Below are positions 45,108 to 54,835 of a DNA stretch of 64,000 nt, piece by piece. How positions within the stretch are numbered: position 1 is the stretch's first letter; the number at the start of each line of letters is the position of its first letter. Position numbers and translations under genes: made by a program. Under the pieces are notes generated by a model, which was given only the letters and a program-made list of their open reading frames with translations, did no database searches and was not told the DNA's origin. Source of the stretch: Rossellomorea aquimaris (GTDB lineage Bacteria > Bacillota > Bacilli > Bacillales > Bacillaceae_B). The stretch is taken from positions 1,240,001 to 1,304,000 of the forward strand of contig NZ_JAIVAR010000001.1 of NCBI RefSeq assembly GCF_020171925.1. Direction: 5' to 3'.

Positions 45108-46580
45108 TCATATCACTGATCCCATTAAAAGTTTTTCGAGCCTTTTCTTCCAATCCTTCTCTGCGTTAGCCCCCGTTTCTTCTTCCTCAAACGAGGATGC
45201 TAGCTCGGTTAGTGTAAAACCGCATCGATCACAACAGCATTCCGGACGTTCATTCAACGTTTCATGAAAGTAATCAAGGATCGATTCCCTTCTACAACCG
45301 CTCCCATGAAGCCAGTTCACCATATACAGCAGTTTTTCTTTCTTATATTGGATTCGTTCATCCCTTATCTTTTTTATTTGCCATATCAACCTGGCGCGAT
45401 CGGTCCCCTTCCCTTCCTCGACATAATGCTTGAGGAAGCGATATTGGATTTCCGAAAGCTGCAGGAGGGACATCAGTTCCTCTTCGGATTTATTTTCATG
45501 GGATGCCACGAAGCCTTGGATTTGATTGTCGAATGGCAGCTCCCCTTCAATCAATTGAACCGGAAGTGATAGGTCGTGCTCGGTGAACAAAACAATCGCT
45601 GTGCTGTTCTTCCCATCACGTCCCGCCCTCCCGATTTCTTGAAGATATGACTCTATGCTAGAAGAGAAATGAAAGTGGATAACGAACCTGACATTTTCTT
45701 TATTTACGCCCATACCGAACGCGGACGTTGCACAAATGATCCGCAACTGATTCGAGAGGAACTGTTGCTGAATGAGGATACGCTCTTCCTGCTCCATCCC
45801 TCCATGATAGTGGGTGACCCCGTCAATGCCTTTATCGCGAAGGATCGCCGCTACCTCTTCAGCAAGCCTCCTGCTTGTGAAATAGATAACGCCCGCTCCC
45901 TTGAGGGAAGAAACGCATTGAATCAATTTATTTATTTTGTCATCATGGTGTTCCACTTTCTCCACTACCAAGGCGATATTTTTCCGGTCGACGGAATGGA
46001 TGAACTCTTCTGCTCCTTCCATATGGAGGACTTTCTTGATTTCTTCCCTGACTTCATATGTCGCCGTAGCAGTCAGCGCAAGAGTCGTCGGGTTTCCCAG
46101 ACTCTTCCTGACCTCCCCCAACTTTAAATATTGGGGCCTGAAATCCGGTCCCCACTGCGAAATGCAATGTGCTTCGTCTATGACGAAAAGAGAGACGTTC
46201 AGACGCCTGATTGCACTGTTAATATCAGGGTTACTCAGCATTTCAGGTGATATAAAGATGAATTTATATAGATGCAATCGTTCCATGGCACGTTTTTTTT
46301 CAGGGAAAGGCAGGAACGAATTAATCGCGATGACTTTCTTTTCGCCTTTGACTTTCATTTGATCCACTTGATCCTGCATCAATGAAAGCAGGGGTGAGAT
46401 GATGATGACCGCACCATCCAGTAAATACCCTGGCAGTTGAAAACATAACGATTTACCCGTCCCAGTCGGCAGCATTGCCAACGTATCCTGTCCGGATAAC
46501 ACCGATTCTACGACTTCCTTTTGACCTTTTCTGAAGGATGTATACCCGAATTTCCTGTTAAGCTCTTGTTCAAGTGTCAT
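45108..46580 (-). CDS. recS: ATP-dependent DNA helicase, RecQ family (RecS)
   Basis: 490 residues from the ATG at 46578-46580. Walker A is MLPTGTGKSLCFQLPG, motif II is VIDEAHCISQWGPDFRP and motif VI is QEIGRAGRDGKNS. The C-terminus keeps the zinc cluster (SILDYFHETLNE...CCCDRCG) but has no HRDC domain, as in B. subtilis RecS (short RecQ paralogue ypbC). It unwinds 3' to 5' in recombination repair. Overlaps ypbB by 11 bp. Confidence 0.92.
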   Translation of the reverse strand: MTLEQELNRKFGYTSFRKGQKEVVESVLSGQDTLAMLPTGTGKSLCFQLPGYLLDGAVIIISPLLSLMQDQVDQMKVKGEKKVIAINSFLPFPEKKRAMERLHLYKFIFISPEMLSNPDINSAIRRLNVSLFVIDEAHCISQWGPDFRPQYLKLGEVRKSLGNPTTLALTATATYEVREEIKKVLHMEGAEEFIHSVDRKNIALVVEKVEHHDDKINKLIQCVSSLKGAGVIYFTSRRLAEEVAAILRDKGIDGVTHYHGGMEQEERILIQQQFLSNQLRIICATSAFGMGVNKENVRFVIHFHFSSSIESYLQEIGRAGRDGKNSTAIVLFTEHDLSLPVQLIEGELPFDNQIQGFVASHENKSEEELMSLLQLSEIQYRFLKHYVEEGKGTDRARLIWQIKKIRDERIQYKKEKLLYMVNWLHGSGCRRESILDYFHETLNERPECCCDRCGFTLTELASSFEEEETGANAEKDWKKRLEKLLMGSVI

Positions 46581-47619
46581 TTCTATCACCACGCTTTGCG
46601 ATTGCTATTCTGATTTGGAAGTAAGAGAGGTGCGGCAGCCTATCTTTGATTGGCTTTAGCCTCCTCGTGCCAAGCTCTTCGATGACTGAAATGGCATGTA
46701 CCAATTCAGACGGCGTAATAAACGCATCCACATCAACTTGATCCTGGGATAAGATGATTTCAATGAAATGATCTTCTATCGTATTAACCTTGAGCTTTCT
46801 CAGTTGTGCAATCTCCTCGATTGAATGACCACTAAGAAATAATTCGTACGTTTTGGCTGTAGATAGCGTAATGTTCTTTCGGGTTTGATTCAATGAGCTC
46901 AATGAGGAAAGAATCGGGTACTTACCTTCATTTCCATCAATCCATTGGATCAGACTGTGGATGAGGTCAAGGAATCTGTATCGATATTCCTCCGCATGAA
47001 GCTTCAACTCTTCAGCAGCTTGCATCTCCGTCAAACCATAGTCTTTATATCCCGTCAGCCTCGATACGATGATGTAGGGATCATTTTCACGAGTCAATGA
47101 TTCATGCAGTTCTTGAAATAATGAAGATGCCATTCGGTCCCAGTCATCATTCTTATGTAAAAAATCCTTGATCCATCCCTGTATGCTCCTGTTCCGCTGA
47201 ACAGGGTAATAGGATGTTTCCTCATGTCGGTGGTTGGATAGTACTTGGGTGAGCAGATTCAACCTCCTCCAGAACACAAACCCTCGATCTCCATACAAGA
47301 GACCATTCATATGTTCAGGAAAAAAGAAGGTTGAGTGCATCCCTTCCAAAGCTTTCTCTCCTTCCGGTGTCAGCTGTGCTCTCGAATCTTCGTTGAGCAT
47401 GATCATTTGTGAATCAGATAGGCTCTGGATTTTCTCATCGAAATAATTCCGTGAGAGCTTAGGGAGAGAAAGGAAAAAAGGTTGTAATCGATATAAGTGC
47501 GCATCTTGTATGGACTGAGAAGACTTCTTCCCTTTAAGGATATGATAAACCGAATAAATGGAGCGTTCACCATTTAACTGCTTCAAACAATATACTATTA
47601 CAAAGCTTAGATACGACAT
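46570..47619 (-). CDS. ypbB: Helix-turn-helix protein YpbB
   Basis: 349 residues. A C-terminal helix-turn-helix (SGHSIEEIAQLRKLKVNTIEDHF) belongs to the HTH_40 type that is often fused to RecQ helicases; here it is a separate gene overlapping the helicase by 11 bp, so the two products may act as a complex. The N-terminal part is helical with no other recognised domain. First gene of ypbB-recS-ypbD-ypbE, divergent from fer. Confidence 0.85.
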   Translation of the reverse strand: MSYLSFVIVYCLKQLNGERSIYSVYHILKGKKSSQSIQDAHLYRLQPFFLSLPKLSRNYFDEKIQSLSDSQMIMLNEDSRAQLTPEGEKALEGMHSTFFFPEHMNGLLYGDRGFVFWRRLNLLTQVLSNHRHEETSYYPVQRNRSIQGWIKDFLHKNDDWDRMASSLFQELHESLTRENDPYIIVSRLTGYKDYGLTEMQAAEELKLHAEEYRYRFLDLIHSLIQWIDGNEGKYPILSSLSSLNQTRKNITLSTAKTYELFLSGHSIEEIAQLRKLKVNTIEDHFIEIILSQDQVDVDAFITPSELVHAISVIEELGTRRLKPIKDRLPHLSYFQIRIAIAKRGDRNDT

Positions 47620-47788
47620 ATTATCCCCTTTAGTTTTTTGCAGGTTATTGTCAAATATTGTACCATGATTTTAGACTCTTTCGAGGTTTTGTTTTTCATT
47701 GTTAGGATAAATATAATAAATACCGTCACTAACTATTGAAATGTCATACATTCCTCTATAAAATAAACATTAGAGTATTTTTATCATG

Positions 47789-47794
47789 TATAAT
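47789..47794 (+). promoter_or_regulatory. Candidate -10 element of the fer promoter
   Basis: A perfect TATAAT 43 bp before the fer start; the -35 region (AACATT, 17 bases upstream) is weak. Confidence 0.4.
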
Positions 47795-47812
47795 GAATGA
47801 TTGATTATATAG

Positions 47813-48085
<273 letters not shown>

Positions 48086-48100
48086 TTACGTACAAATGTA

Positions 48101-48128
48101 AAAGCGATCGTGATGATCGCTTTTTTTG
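48101..48128 (+). terminator. Terminator of fer
   Basis: Stem AAGCGATC/GATCGCTT with a short loop followed by seven T residues, 15 bp after the fer stop. Confidence 0.88.
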
Positions 48129-48142
48129 TTTCCCAATAATAA

Positions 48143-48170
48143 AACGGCTCTGCCAGTTGGCAGAGCCGTT
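48143..48170 (-). terminator. Terminator after fmnP
   Basis: Perfect 13-bp stem AACGGCTCTGCCA with its complement and a 2-base loop region; minus-strand tail TTATTATTGG. It lies 11 bp beyond the fmnP stop. Confidence 0.85.
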
Positions 48171-48181
48171 CATATATCAGC

Positions 48182-48751
48182 CTAGGCGGCTTTGTTGACT
48201 GCAACTTGCTTCGTAAGCCAGCCCTGTAGGCGAATGAATAATAATAAGAAGACAACCGTAACCAATGCACCTTTAAGGATATTAAAAGGCACGATTCCCG
48301 TAATGATGATTCCTGCAGGAAGTTCAAAATTCATGAAATACTTGTATGCAGGAAGCAGGACGAAGTAATTCAAGATCCCAAGTGCAATGCTCATCACGAC
48401 AGTCCCTGTGACCAATCCGGCCAATAGTCCCTTTTTTGATTGAAAGCGGGAATATACATAGTAAGTGGGCAATATCAGGAAAACTCCTGCGGCAAAGTTC
48501 GCAAAATGCCCGATCGGAACACCCGTATCGCTTCCAGTCATCACATAGTCGATTATATTCTTGAACAATTCAACAAGGATGCCGGCAAGCGGCCCTAATG
48601 TGATGGTAGCGATCAATGCAGGAACATCACTGAAATCAACCATCAGAAACTTAGGAAATGGAGGTATAGGGAAGTTAAAAAGCATTAAAACATACGAAAT
48701 GGCACTTAGCATACCAATTGTTACAAACGTGCGTGTTGTCATTTTTTTCAT
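48182..48751 (-). CDS. fmnP: Riboflavin transporter FmnP (RibU, ECF S-component)
   Basis: 189 residues from the ATG at 48749-48751 with AAAGGAGAG upstream. Six hydrophobic helices and the ECF S-component contact pattern near the N-terminus (RTFVTIGMLSAISYVLMLF) are visible; KFLMVDFSDVPALI and GPLAGILVELFKNI are RibU family marks. It binds riboflavin and imports it together with the shared energy-coupling module encoded elsewhere. Controlled by an FMN riboswitch in the leader. Confidence 0.95.
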   Translation of the reverse strand: MKKMTTRTFVTIGMLSAISYVLMLFNFPIPPFPKFLMVDFSDVPALIATITLGPLAGILVELFKNIIDYVMTGSDTGVPIGHFANFAAGVFLILPTYYVYSRFQSKKGLLAGLVTGTVVMSIALGILNYFVLLPAYKYFMNFELPAGIIITGIVPFNILKGALVTVVFLLLFIRLQGWLTKQVAVNKAA

Positions 48752-48812
48752 GTTTCTTCTCTCCTTTTGGAGATTCATCTCACATCGAAGATCGCTCAAG
48801 CCAAGCAGCACG

Positions 48813-48846
48813 AAAAAACTCCCAGATCAATTAACATCCCGGAGTT
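48813..48846 (-). terminator. Riboswitch-controlled terminator upstream of fmnP
   Basis: Hairpin AACTCC...GAT with ATC...GGGAGTT followed on the minus strand by six T residues, about 60 bp before the fmnP start. Fits the expression platform of the FMN riboswitch: premature termination when FMN is bound. Confidence 0.75.
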
Positions 48847-48904
48847 GAAAGGCTACCCAAATAAACGTTCAGCTTCCCTATTTCTGAACGCTTTGGCATG
48901 AACC

Positions 48905-49037
48905 TTCATCTTCTCCCATCCAGACTGTACTGTCGGCTTTGGAATTGCACCAAATCCTGCCCCTAAAGGCTCGCGGGCTTAGAAACTACGAGGTTTCATC
49001 ACCGCCGGTAGGGAATTTCACCCTGCCCCGAAGACGA
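48905..49037 (-). ncRNA. FMN riboswitch (RFN element)
   Basis: All conserved RFN blocks are readable on the minus strand: TCTTCGGGGCAGGGTGAAAT, then TTCCCTACCGGCGGT, AGCCCGCGAGCC, GGATTTGGTGCAATTCC and finally CAGTCTGGATGGGAGAAGA. It folds into the six-helix FMN aptamer and should turn fmnP off when FMN is plentiful. Confidence 0.97.
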
Positions 49038-49060
49038 ATCTTATTTTTTTATACAATATT

Positions 49061-49089
49061 ATTATACATAAATAATAAGAAGTTGTGAA
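49061..49089 (-). promoter_or_regulatory. Probable sigma-A promoter of the fmnP riboswitch transcript
   Basis: TTCACA (49084-49089), 17 bases and TATAAT (49061-49066) on the minus strand, about 25 bp before the start of the RFN element. Confidence 0.75.
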
Positions 49090-49114
49090 GAGAAATGTTT
49101 CGAATTCGAAGCAA

Positions 49115-49873
49115 TCATCTTCCTCGCTCGACTTTAAGCATCTGATGCGGATAGATGATATCCTTCATTTCCAGCTCATTCAAGTCAAGCAGATCGCCGA
49201 GACTCATTTCATGTTCCCTAGCGATTGAATACAGTGTATCCCCTGATCTTACCATGTAGACACCGTTACGCTGTCGTTCGGTGGTCACTGTAGGATTTTT
49301 TTCTGTTTCTGTATGTATGGAAACTGCCATTAGCTGATACGGATCATGTTCCCTGGCAAACACAAGCTGCCCTACCTCACCTTTTCCGTACAACTCGAAT
49401 GGGTCTACCGCGTGCTCCTTATCAATCGTCCATCGCCCTTTATGTACTTCAAAATGCAAGTGTGAACCAGTTGACCTCCCCGTGCTACCCACAGTACCGA
49501 TAGTCACTCCCTGTTCAACCCTTTCGTTCTCTTCTACACTTCTTTCACTCAAATGAGCATAGACAGTTTCATAGCCATTCTCATGCAGGATAAAGATTAC
49601 ATGTCCGTAAGTGTCGGAGTAATAAGATTTACTTACCGTCCCGTTTGCCACTGCATAAACAGGGGAGCCGACCTTCCCGCCGACATCCACCCCTTTATGC
49701 GTCCCAGACCTTGTGCCGTAAAGGTCTGTGATCACCCCATCGACTGGAAAGATCCATTGAGATGTTCCTTCATCAGCTGCCGCTCTTGCCTCTTTCCCCG
49801 TCAGAAACATGATACTCACACAAAGTGCCAATAATAAAACGATGAAAAAACGCCTTACATAATCTAAAAGCAT
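49115..49873 (-). CDS. Secreted M23 peptidase with LysM domain
   Basis: 252 residues. A signal peptide or anchor (FFIVLLLALCVSIMFL, then ARAA) is followed by an M23 LytM-type domain from about residue 45, with metal ligands in GTHKGVDVGG and HLHFEVHKG and the catalytic His in VYAHLSE. A LysM domain closes the protein (YMVRSGDTLYSIAREHEM). It should cleave or bind peptidoglycan outside the cell; related spore proteins include SpoIIQ-like and germination endopeptidases. I cannot name the orthologue. Lies between fmnP and the rsiX gap. Confidence 0.88.
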   Translation of the reverse strand: MLLDYVRRFFIVLLLALCVSIMFLTGKEARAAADEGTSQWIFPVDGVITDLYGTRSGTHKGVDVGGKVGSPVYAVANGTVSKSYYSDTYGHVIFILHENGYETVYAHLSERSVEENERVEQGVTIGTVGSTGRSTGSHLHFEVHKGRWTIDKEHAVDPFELYGKGEVGQLVFAREHDPYQLMAVSIHTETEKNPTVTTERQRNGVYMVRSGDTLYSIAREHEMSLGDLLDLNELEMKDIIYPHQMLKVERGR

Positions 49874-50228
49874 GCTTGTCCTCCTTAAGTCATCCCGCTT
49901 CTTTCGAAGACTCCAATACCCAAATTGACGGCACTTAAAATCTTATGCATCACCGTACGATAATATGAAATGTGTAATTTTCCCTTTTGATAGTTTGTGT
50001 AGAAAAAAGTTTTTTTATGCACCATTCTGCACATCGCTAGTCTTCAAGACATGAGTAATCGTTAATTTCCCCTTCATAGCTCACTTTCAGCGTGTTGTGA
50101 GATAAGCCACAGGGAAAAGACAGACAATAAGGACCAAATGGTACCCGGAGCAAACGAAGGCTTACACGGAAATCATCAGTGGGGTTCAACAGAGAAATTA
50201 ATAGTAAGGACCTTTGAGACGATTCATT
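49874..50228. other. Gene-free gap between rsiX and the M23 peptidase gene
   Basis: About 355 bp in which I find no supported coding sequence, RNA family or repeat. It should contain the promoter of the M23 peptidase gene. The part at 50090-50200 is less AT-rich than the flanks and could be a gene remnant, but I recognise nothing in it. Confidence 0.5.
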
Positions 50229-50264
50229 AAAAAAGTCGGCATGGAATTATAATTCCATGCCGAC
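50229..50264 (-). terminator. Terminator after rsiX
   Basis: Perfect 14-bp inverted repeat GTCGGCATGGAATT / AATTCCATGCCGAC with a 2-base centre, followed on the minus strand by six T residues. Confidence 0.9.
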
Positions 50265-50278
50265 CGAAGGAAAACTTA

Positions 50279-51484
50279 CTATTCTAATCTTTTTTTGTTG
50301 GGGCTTATGGGTGTAGCCAACGGTTTTGAAAAATTGAAACCATTCCATTGAGACTGCTTGATATGGCGAAGCTCCACTTTTTCATAACCTGAACTTTTGG
50401 CTGTCAATAATATCCCTTCCACAAGTTCTTGTGCGGATCGACTATTCATGGTTTCCAAGTCCAATTCTTCGGCAAAGGTCACGATGACTTTATCGCCTGC
50501 TTCGGACACTTCGAATGTCACGTTCTCCGGTATCACACTTTGATAAAGGGATGACGGCACTTCTTTCATCGCTTTCATTGAATGAATGACACTTTTCCTG
50601 CTGATTGGCGCCGGGACCAAATATCTCTCATGCCCATCACGTGAATAAACATAAAACGATTGACGGAGCTTCGAGTTCAATGGGATGGAAGACAATTTTC
50701 CAAAATGGCTGAATTCAGGAATACTTCCATCTTCATATCGAAGCTGAATTTCCTCCACCCCTTTATTTTCAAACGAATATAATAAGGATTGATAAAAAGT
50801 GGACTCTATTGCACTGCTTCCACTGTATGGATGATCTTTATCCAGGGTCAATATCACATTTTTCTTATTCTCACTCAGTACCAGATCCCCGTCAATCGGG
50901 AAATATTCATCGAATCCCCAATCCTTTTCAGGTATCTGCTTTGAAATTTCTTCATATCGCTCTACCCAATCTGCCTCACGTTCGTTGTCTTCAATCACCG
51001 TAATCGGAACAGGGACTGCATCGGCGGTTATGAGTCCATATGAATAGTAATTCTTACTACCTTCATCTTCTGCAAAGAGAGAAATCCTTTCGAACCGCGG
51101 CTCATTTCTCTCAACCTCGTTTTTTCCCGCTACATCCATCTTACTTTCACTCTTCATGTCATCTTTAAGATCCGTCCCGGATGACTCCGTTGACTGTTCC
51201 TCCATCAACTTCGCTTCCCCCGCAGAGGAATCTCCCACATCCATCGCACTTTCTTGATTACTGGATTGACTCAATTGAGAAACGATAGCAGGGGATAAGA
51301 GGACCGCAATGAATACTGCTGCAATCGTCACGATGACAGGAACGTACCGCTTCGTTCCGCTTAATGTCTTCTTCTCTTTCATTGCTCTTCTCTTAATATA
51401 AGATGGATCTCGATCATCTCCGATCGCAGGCATCTGTTTCAGCATTTCTTCAATTTCACGATCGTTCCATTCTGAGTTCTTCAA
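50279..51484 (-). CDS. rsiX: Anti-sigma-X factor RsiX
   Basis: 401 residues from the TTG at 51482-51484, which has GGGGGAG seven bases upstream; the in-frame ATG ten codons earlier has no such site. It begins LKNSEWNDREIEEMLKQMP, similar to B. subtilis RsiX. A single transmembrane helix (VPVIVTIAAVFIAVLLSPAIV, about residues 45-65) separates the sigma-binding N-terminus from a long extracellular part. It holds SigX inactive at the membrane. It overlaps sigX by 29 bp. The extracellular part has an acidic, serine-rich stalk and a GerMN-like rear half, inferred weakly. Confidence 0.9.
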   Translation of the reverse strand: MKNSEWNDREIEEMLKQMPAIGDDRDPSYIKRRAMKEKKTLSGTKRYVPVIVTIAAVFIAVLLSPAIVSQLSQSSNQESAMDVGDSSAGEAKLMEEQSTESSGTDLKDDMKSESKMDVAGKNEVERNEPRFERISLFAEDEGSKNYYSYGLITADAVPVPITVIEDNEREADWVERYEEISKQIPEKDWGFDEYFPIDGDLVLSENKKNVILTLDKDHPYSGSSAIESTFYQSLLYSFENKGVEEIQLRYEDGSIPEFSHFGKLSSIPLNSKLRQSFYVYSRDGHERYLVPAPISRKSVIHSMKAMKEVPSSLYQSVIPENVTFEVSEAGDKVIVTFAEELDLETMNSRSAQELVEGILLTAKSSGYEKVELRHIKQSQWNGFNFSKPLATPISPNKKRLE

Positions 51485-52010
51485 CGGCCTGCTCCCCCTT
51501 CCTGGCACGTTCATTCATTTCTTCTTTCAATTTCTTCAGCGCCCTGTGCTGAGTAGTCTTGACTTTACTTTCGGACCATTCCAAAATTTCAGCCGTTTCT
51601 TTAATCGATAATCCTTGCAAGTATCGCATGATGATGACTAGACGATAATCGGTTGTACATTGTTTCAGGCACTGATAAAGAACTTGAATGTTTTCATTTT
51701 CCACAGCGATTTCCTCAGGTGTTGCATCACCCGAAGCCAGCTCCTGACGACTCCAATCGAACTTATCCAATAAACGCGCCTTCCAGTTTCTTTGTTTTCT
51801 AAAGTGATCAATCGCGACATTCTTAGCGATTGAAAATAACCACGTCTTTTCAGAGCTTTTCCCCTCAAAGTTTTGATACGATTTCAGTACCCTGATGTAT
51901 ACTTCCTGGACCAGATCTTCAGCTTGCTGACGATTGTGGACCATATAGATCAGAAAATTGAAAACGTCCTGATGATATTTCGCGTATAATTCGTCAAAAA
52001 CGGAGTCCAT
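51456..52010 (-). CDS. sigX: ECF RNA polymerase sigma factor SigX
   Basis: 184 residues from the ATG at 52008-52010 (GGGGAGGG upstream). Region 2 shows DLVQEVYIRVLKSYQNFEGKS then KTWLFSIAKNVAIDHFRKQ, region 4 shows YLQGLSIKETAEILEWSESKV. Both closely resemble B. subtilis SigX, which adjusts cell-envelope charge (dlt, pss-ybfM operons) against cationic peptides. A sigma-X consensus promoter stands directly upstream, so the operon is self-activating. Located downstream of resE as in B. subtilis. Confidence 0.95.
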   Translation of the reverse strand: MDSVFDELYAKYHQDVFNFLIYMVHNRQQAEDLVQEVYIRVLKSYQNFEGKSSEKTWLFSIAKNVAIDHFRKQRNWKARLLDKFDWSRQELASGDATPEEIAVENENIQVLYQCLKQCTTDYRLVIIMRYLQGLSIKETAEILEWSESKVKTTQHRALKKLKEEMNERARKGEQAVEELRMERS

Positions 52011-52035
52011 TTCAACCCTCCCCGTCAATTTATTA

Positions 52036-52061
52036 GTCGTCTATTTTTATAAAACGTTACA
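52036..52061 (-). promoter_or_regulatory. Sigma-X autoregulatory promoter
   Basis: On the minus strand TGTAAC (52056-52061), 16 bases, CGAC (52036-52039): an exact match to the sigma-X type consensus (TGTAAC, CGWC), 26 bp before the sigX start. Confidence 0.88.
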
Positions 52062-52107
52062 GAAATAAACAGTTATTTCATCTCATTTCAAAAACGGACA
52101 ACGATCT

Positions 52108-52155
52108 AAAAAAGTCAACAGTATTCCCCAACTTCAGGTGTCTACTGTTGACTTT
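52108..52155 (-). terminator. Terminator after resE
   Basis: Stem AAGTCAACAGTA with TACTGTTGACTT, large loop of 19 bases, followed on the minus strand by TTTTTTAG. It separates the res operon from sigX. Confidence 0.85.
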
Positions 52156-52238
52156 ATCGACCGCAAATTGTTCCGCATGTAACAAGATTTATCGTCAGAT
52201 TTCTTCAAAATCCTGTTGTTGGAGCGGATTTCATCGAT

Positions 52239-54008
52239 TTATGACTGAAATGGAAGAAAGAATGTAAATGTAGTCCCCTGTTCAAGTTTACTGTGAACCT
52301 GAATATGCCCTCCATGCGCTTCCACGATATTTCTGGCAATGGCAAGTCCAAGCCCCGTACCTGACTTCCCTCTTGTCCTTGCCTTATCAGCTTTATAGAA
52401 TCGTTCAAAAACGAATGGTAAATCTTCCTCAGGGATCCCGGATCCCGTATCTTTTACATGGAACAGGAAACCACCCTTCCCTTCATTCAAGGAAACCGTA
52501 ACCGATCCTTCTTCAGGAGTATGCCTGACAGCATTGTCTATGAGGTTTGTCAGAACTTGTTCAATACGGTCCGGATCCATCTTCATTTCTTTAGTTGCAT
52601 CTACTTGGCTATCAAAATTGATGCTCACGCGTTTTTCCCTCGCAAGACCGAGAAATTTGTTCGTGACCCTCTCAGTGAACGGCATAATCGGGATGAAGTC
52701 CTGATTCAGACTAATGTGTCCCGCTTCCATCCTTGCTAGATCGAGCAAATCATTCACTAACCGCCCCATCCTCAGGGACTCATCATAAATGATGCGGGCA
52801 ATTTCCTTTTTCTCCTCTTCAGATGCAGCGATATCATCGACGATCGCTTCGCTATATCCCTGGAGCATGGAAATCGGTGTTCGCAGTTCGTGGGATACAT
52901 TGGCAATGAAATCCTTCCGGAGCTTGTCCAGCCTTCTTTCTTCCGTCATATCACGGACGACCACGACCGCTCCTCGTATTGTATTATTGTTATAGAGTGG
53001 ACTTGCGATTACGACGTATGACCTGCCTTGTAGGGTTACTTCACCTGTCTGTTCCGTTTCAGTGACGACGACATTTTGAAGCAACTCCTGCAGTGAAGTC
53101 GGGATCGGCTCATCACCCATGCCACTTTGCTCATAATACCAGTGTTGAAGGAATCGGTCGGCAGGAGGATTGGTAATCAGAATCGTCCCATCCCTGTTCA
53201 GCGTGATGACTCCGTCAGCCATACTGCTCAAGATACTTGATAGCTGTTCTTTCTCCTGGTTTAATGCATTGATATGAAATTTGAGCTGTCTCCCCATTTG
53301 ATTGAATCCTGTAGCCAATTCGCCTATCTCATCCTTTGTAAGAATCGGCACTTTTGTATCGAATTTCCCTTTCGCCACTTCAAATGCCGCTTCCCTCATT
53401 TTACGGAGGGGGGCGGTTATGCGCGTTGAAAGGAAAAAGGCGAAGATCGTCGTCAGGATGATTGCGATACCTGCCGCCAGCAGAATCAACCTGGTCGTCT
53501 GCCTTGTCGTGTCTTTAATGACGCCAAGTGATTGGTACAGGTACACCGCTCCGTCGCGGTCGCCGATATGAAGAGGTGTACCGACCACTATGATATTTTC
53601 ATACCGATTATCGGATGAGTCCGATGAACGTTCAAACTCTTTTATGATCGACTGTTGGTGATAGGCTTTCTGCAGGCTTTCATCATTCATGATCAAGCGA
53701 TGGATATCTTCCCCGCTACCTTCAGGAACATCGGAATAAATAGATTTGGTATCATCGAGGACAACCAGGATATTGACCGGCTCGTCGATGATCTCCTTCC
53801 CGAGCTCCATACCGAGGTCGAGGTCTTTATGATTCTCAATGATCCCTGCTACTTTCTCTGCCGTATTCGTTAGTTCTTTCTCTACTTCATCCACATGATA
53901 GTTCTGGAAGAATTCGAGTAACAAGATGGTAAGGATAAAGAGGACGAATGAGACAAGAAGTAAGATCGTGACCCAAAGCTTTCCTACTACACTACGCCAA
54001 AGCCTCAT
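52239..54008 (-). CDS. resE: Sensor histidine kinase ResE
   Basis: 589 residues. Two transmembrane helices (about 10-32 and 165-190) flank an extracytoplasmic domain; a HAMP segment ([21 protein letters not shown]), a PAS domain (about 255-360), the HisKA box [16 protein letters not shown] and HATPase motifs [13 protein letters not shown] and [18 protein letters not shown] follow. ResE senses oxygen limitation and nitric oxide and phosphorylates ResD. Start overlaps the resD stop by four bases. Confidence 0.96.
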   Translation of the reverse strand: MRLWRSVVGKLWVTILLLVSFVLFILTILLLEFFQNYHVDEVEKELTNTAEKVAGIIENHKDLDLGMELGKEIIDEPVNILVVLDDTKSIYSDVPEGSGEDIHRLIMNDESLQKAYHQQSIIKEFERSSDSSDNRYENIIVVGTPLHIGDRDGAVYLYQSLGVIKDTTRQTTRLILLAAGIAIILTTIFAFFLSTRITAPLRKMREAAFEVAKGKFDTKVPILTKDEIGELATGFNQMGRQLKFHINALNQEKEQLSSILSSMADGVITLNRDGTILITNPPADRFLQHWYYEQSGMGDEPIPTSLQELLQNVVVTETEQTGEVTLQGRSYVVIASPLYNNNTIRGAVVVVRDMTEERRLDKLRKDFIANVSHELRTPISMLQGYSEAIVDDIAASEEEKKEIARIIYDESLRMGRLVNDLLDLARMEAGHISLNQDFIPIMPFTERVTNKFLGLAREKRVSINFDSQVDATKEMKMDPDRIEQVLTNLIDNAVRHTPEEGSVTVSLNEGKGGFLFHVKDTGSGIPEEDLPFVFERFYKADKARTRGKSGTGLGLAIARNIVEAHGGHIQVHSKLEQGTTFTFFLPFQS

Positions 54009-54721
54009 TCATTTGTAACCTCGAATTTATAGCCTACTCCCCAAACCGTCACAATCATCTTTGCGGCCATTTCAGATACTTTATTCAATTTCTCCCTCAA
54101 TCTTTTCACATGAGTGTCGACTGTCCTTAAGTCTCCAAAGAATTCATAATGCCATACTTCTTTCAGGAGATGCTCCCGGTCGAAAACCTTATCAGGTGAT
54201 TTTGAAAGGAAATAGAGTAATTCATATTCTTTCGGGGTCAGATTGACATCCACTCCATCCGCCGTCACACGATGGGCATCGTTGTCGATTGTCAGATGAG
54301 GATAGACAATCAAGTCTTTTGCTTTCGCATCCGTTTGTATGTAATTCGCTTTTGAGGATCTTCTCAGCAACGCTTTCACCCTGAGGACTACTTCTCTCGG
54401 AGAGAAAGGCTTCACGATATAATCATCCGTGCCTACTTCGAAACCTTGTACTCTGTTCACTTCTTCACCTTTTGCCGTGAGCATGATGACTGGTGTGGAT
54501 TTTTCTTCGCGTAAATGCTTGCACACTTCCACGCCGTCCATGCCGGGCATCATGATATCAAGCAAAATGCAATCATAGTCTTGATTAAGAGCCTTATCGA
54601 GCGCATCTTCACCATTTTCAGCTTCATCAATGAGATAATTTTCTCTCTCTAAATACATTTTCAAGAGGCGTCTGATGCGATCTTCATCATCGACTACCAA
54701 GATACGAATACTTTCTTCCAC
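54005..54721 (-). CDS. resD: Response regulator ResD
   Basis: 238 residues: a receiver domain with acidic pocket VDDEDRIRR and phospho-acceptor Asp in [11 protein letters not shown] (about residue 57), and an OmpR-type winged helix ([20 protein letters not shown], then [14 protein letters not shown]). It switches on genes for anaerobic and aerobic respiration, including cytochrome maturation (the res operon itself) and, in B. subtilis, qcr and cta genes. Coupled to resE by a 4-bp overlap; about 115 bp follow resC, enough for its own promoter. Confidence 0.97.
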   Translation of the reverse strand: MEESIRILVVDDEDRIRRLLKMYLERENYLIDEAENGEDALDKALNQDYDCILLDIMMPGMDGVEVCKHLREEKSTPVIMLTAKGEEVNRVQGFEVGTDDYIVKPFSPREVVLRVKALLRRSSKANYIQTDAKAKDLIVYPHLTIDNDAHRVTADGVDVNLTPKEYELLYFLSKSPDKVFDREHLLKEVWHYEFFGDLRTVDTHVKRLREKLNKVSEMAAKMIVTVWGVGYKFEVTNE

Positions 54722-54835
54722 GAGTAAATCCTCCTTTTATTGGCATTTAGTACTATTCTTATTGTAATTCAAAAAAGAAGCTGACTCAAAGAGAATTCTA
54801 TCCCCAATTCGTCAGCCTCCAAACACTGCTGGTTT

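Noticed and set aside
50090..50200. Possible gene remnant between rsiX and the M23 gene
   Set aside because: Composition differs slightly from the flanks, but no protein or RNA similarity could be recognised.
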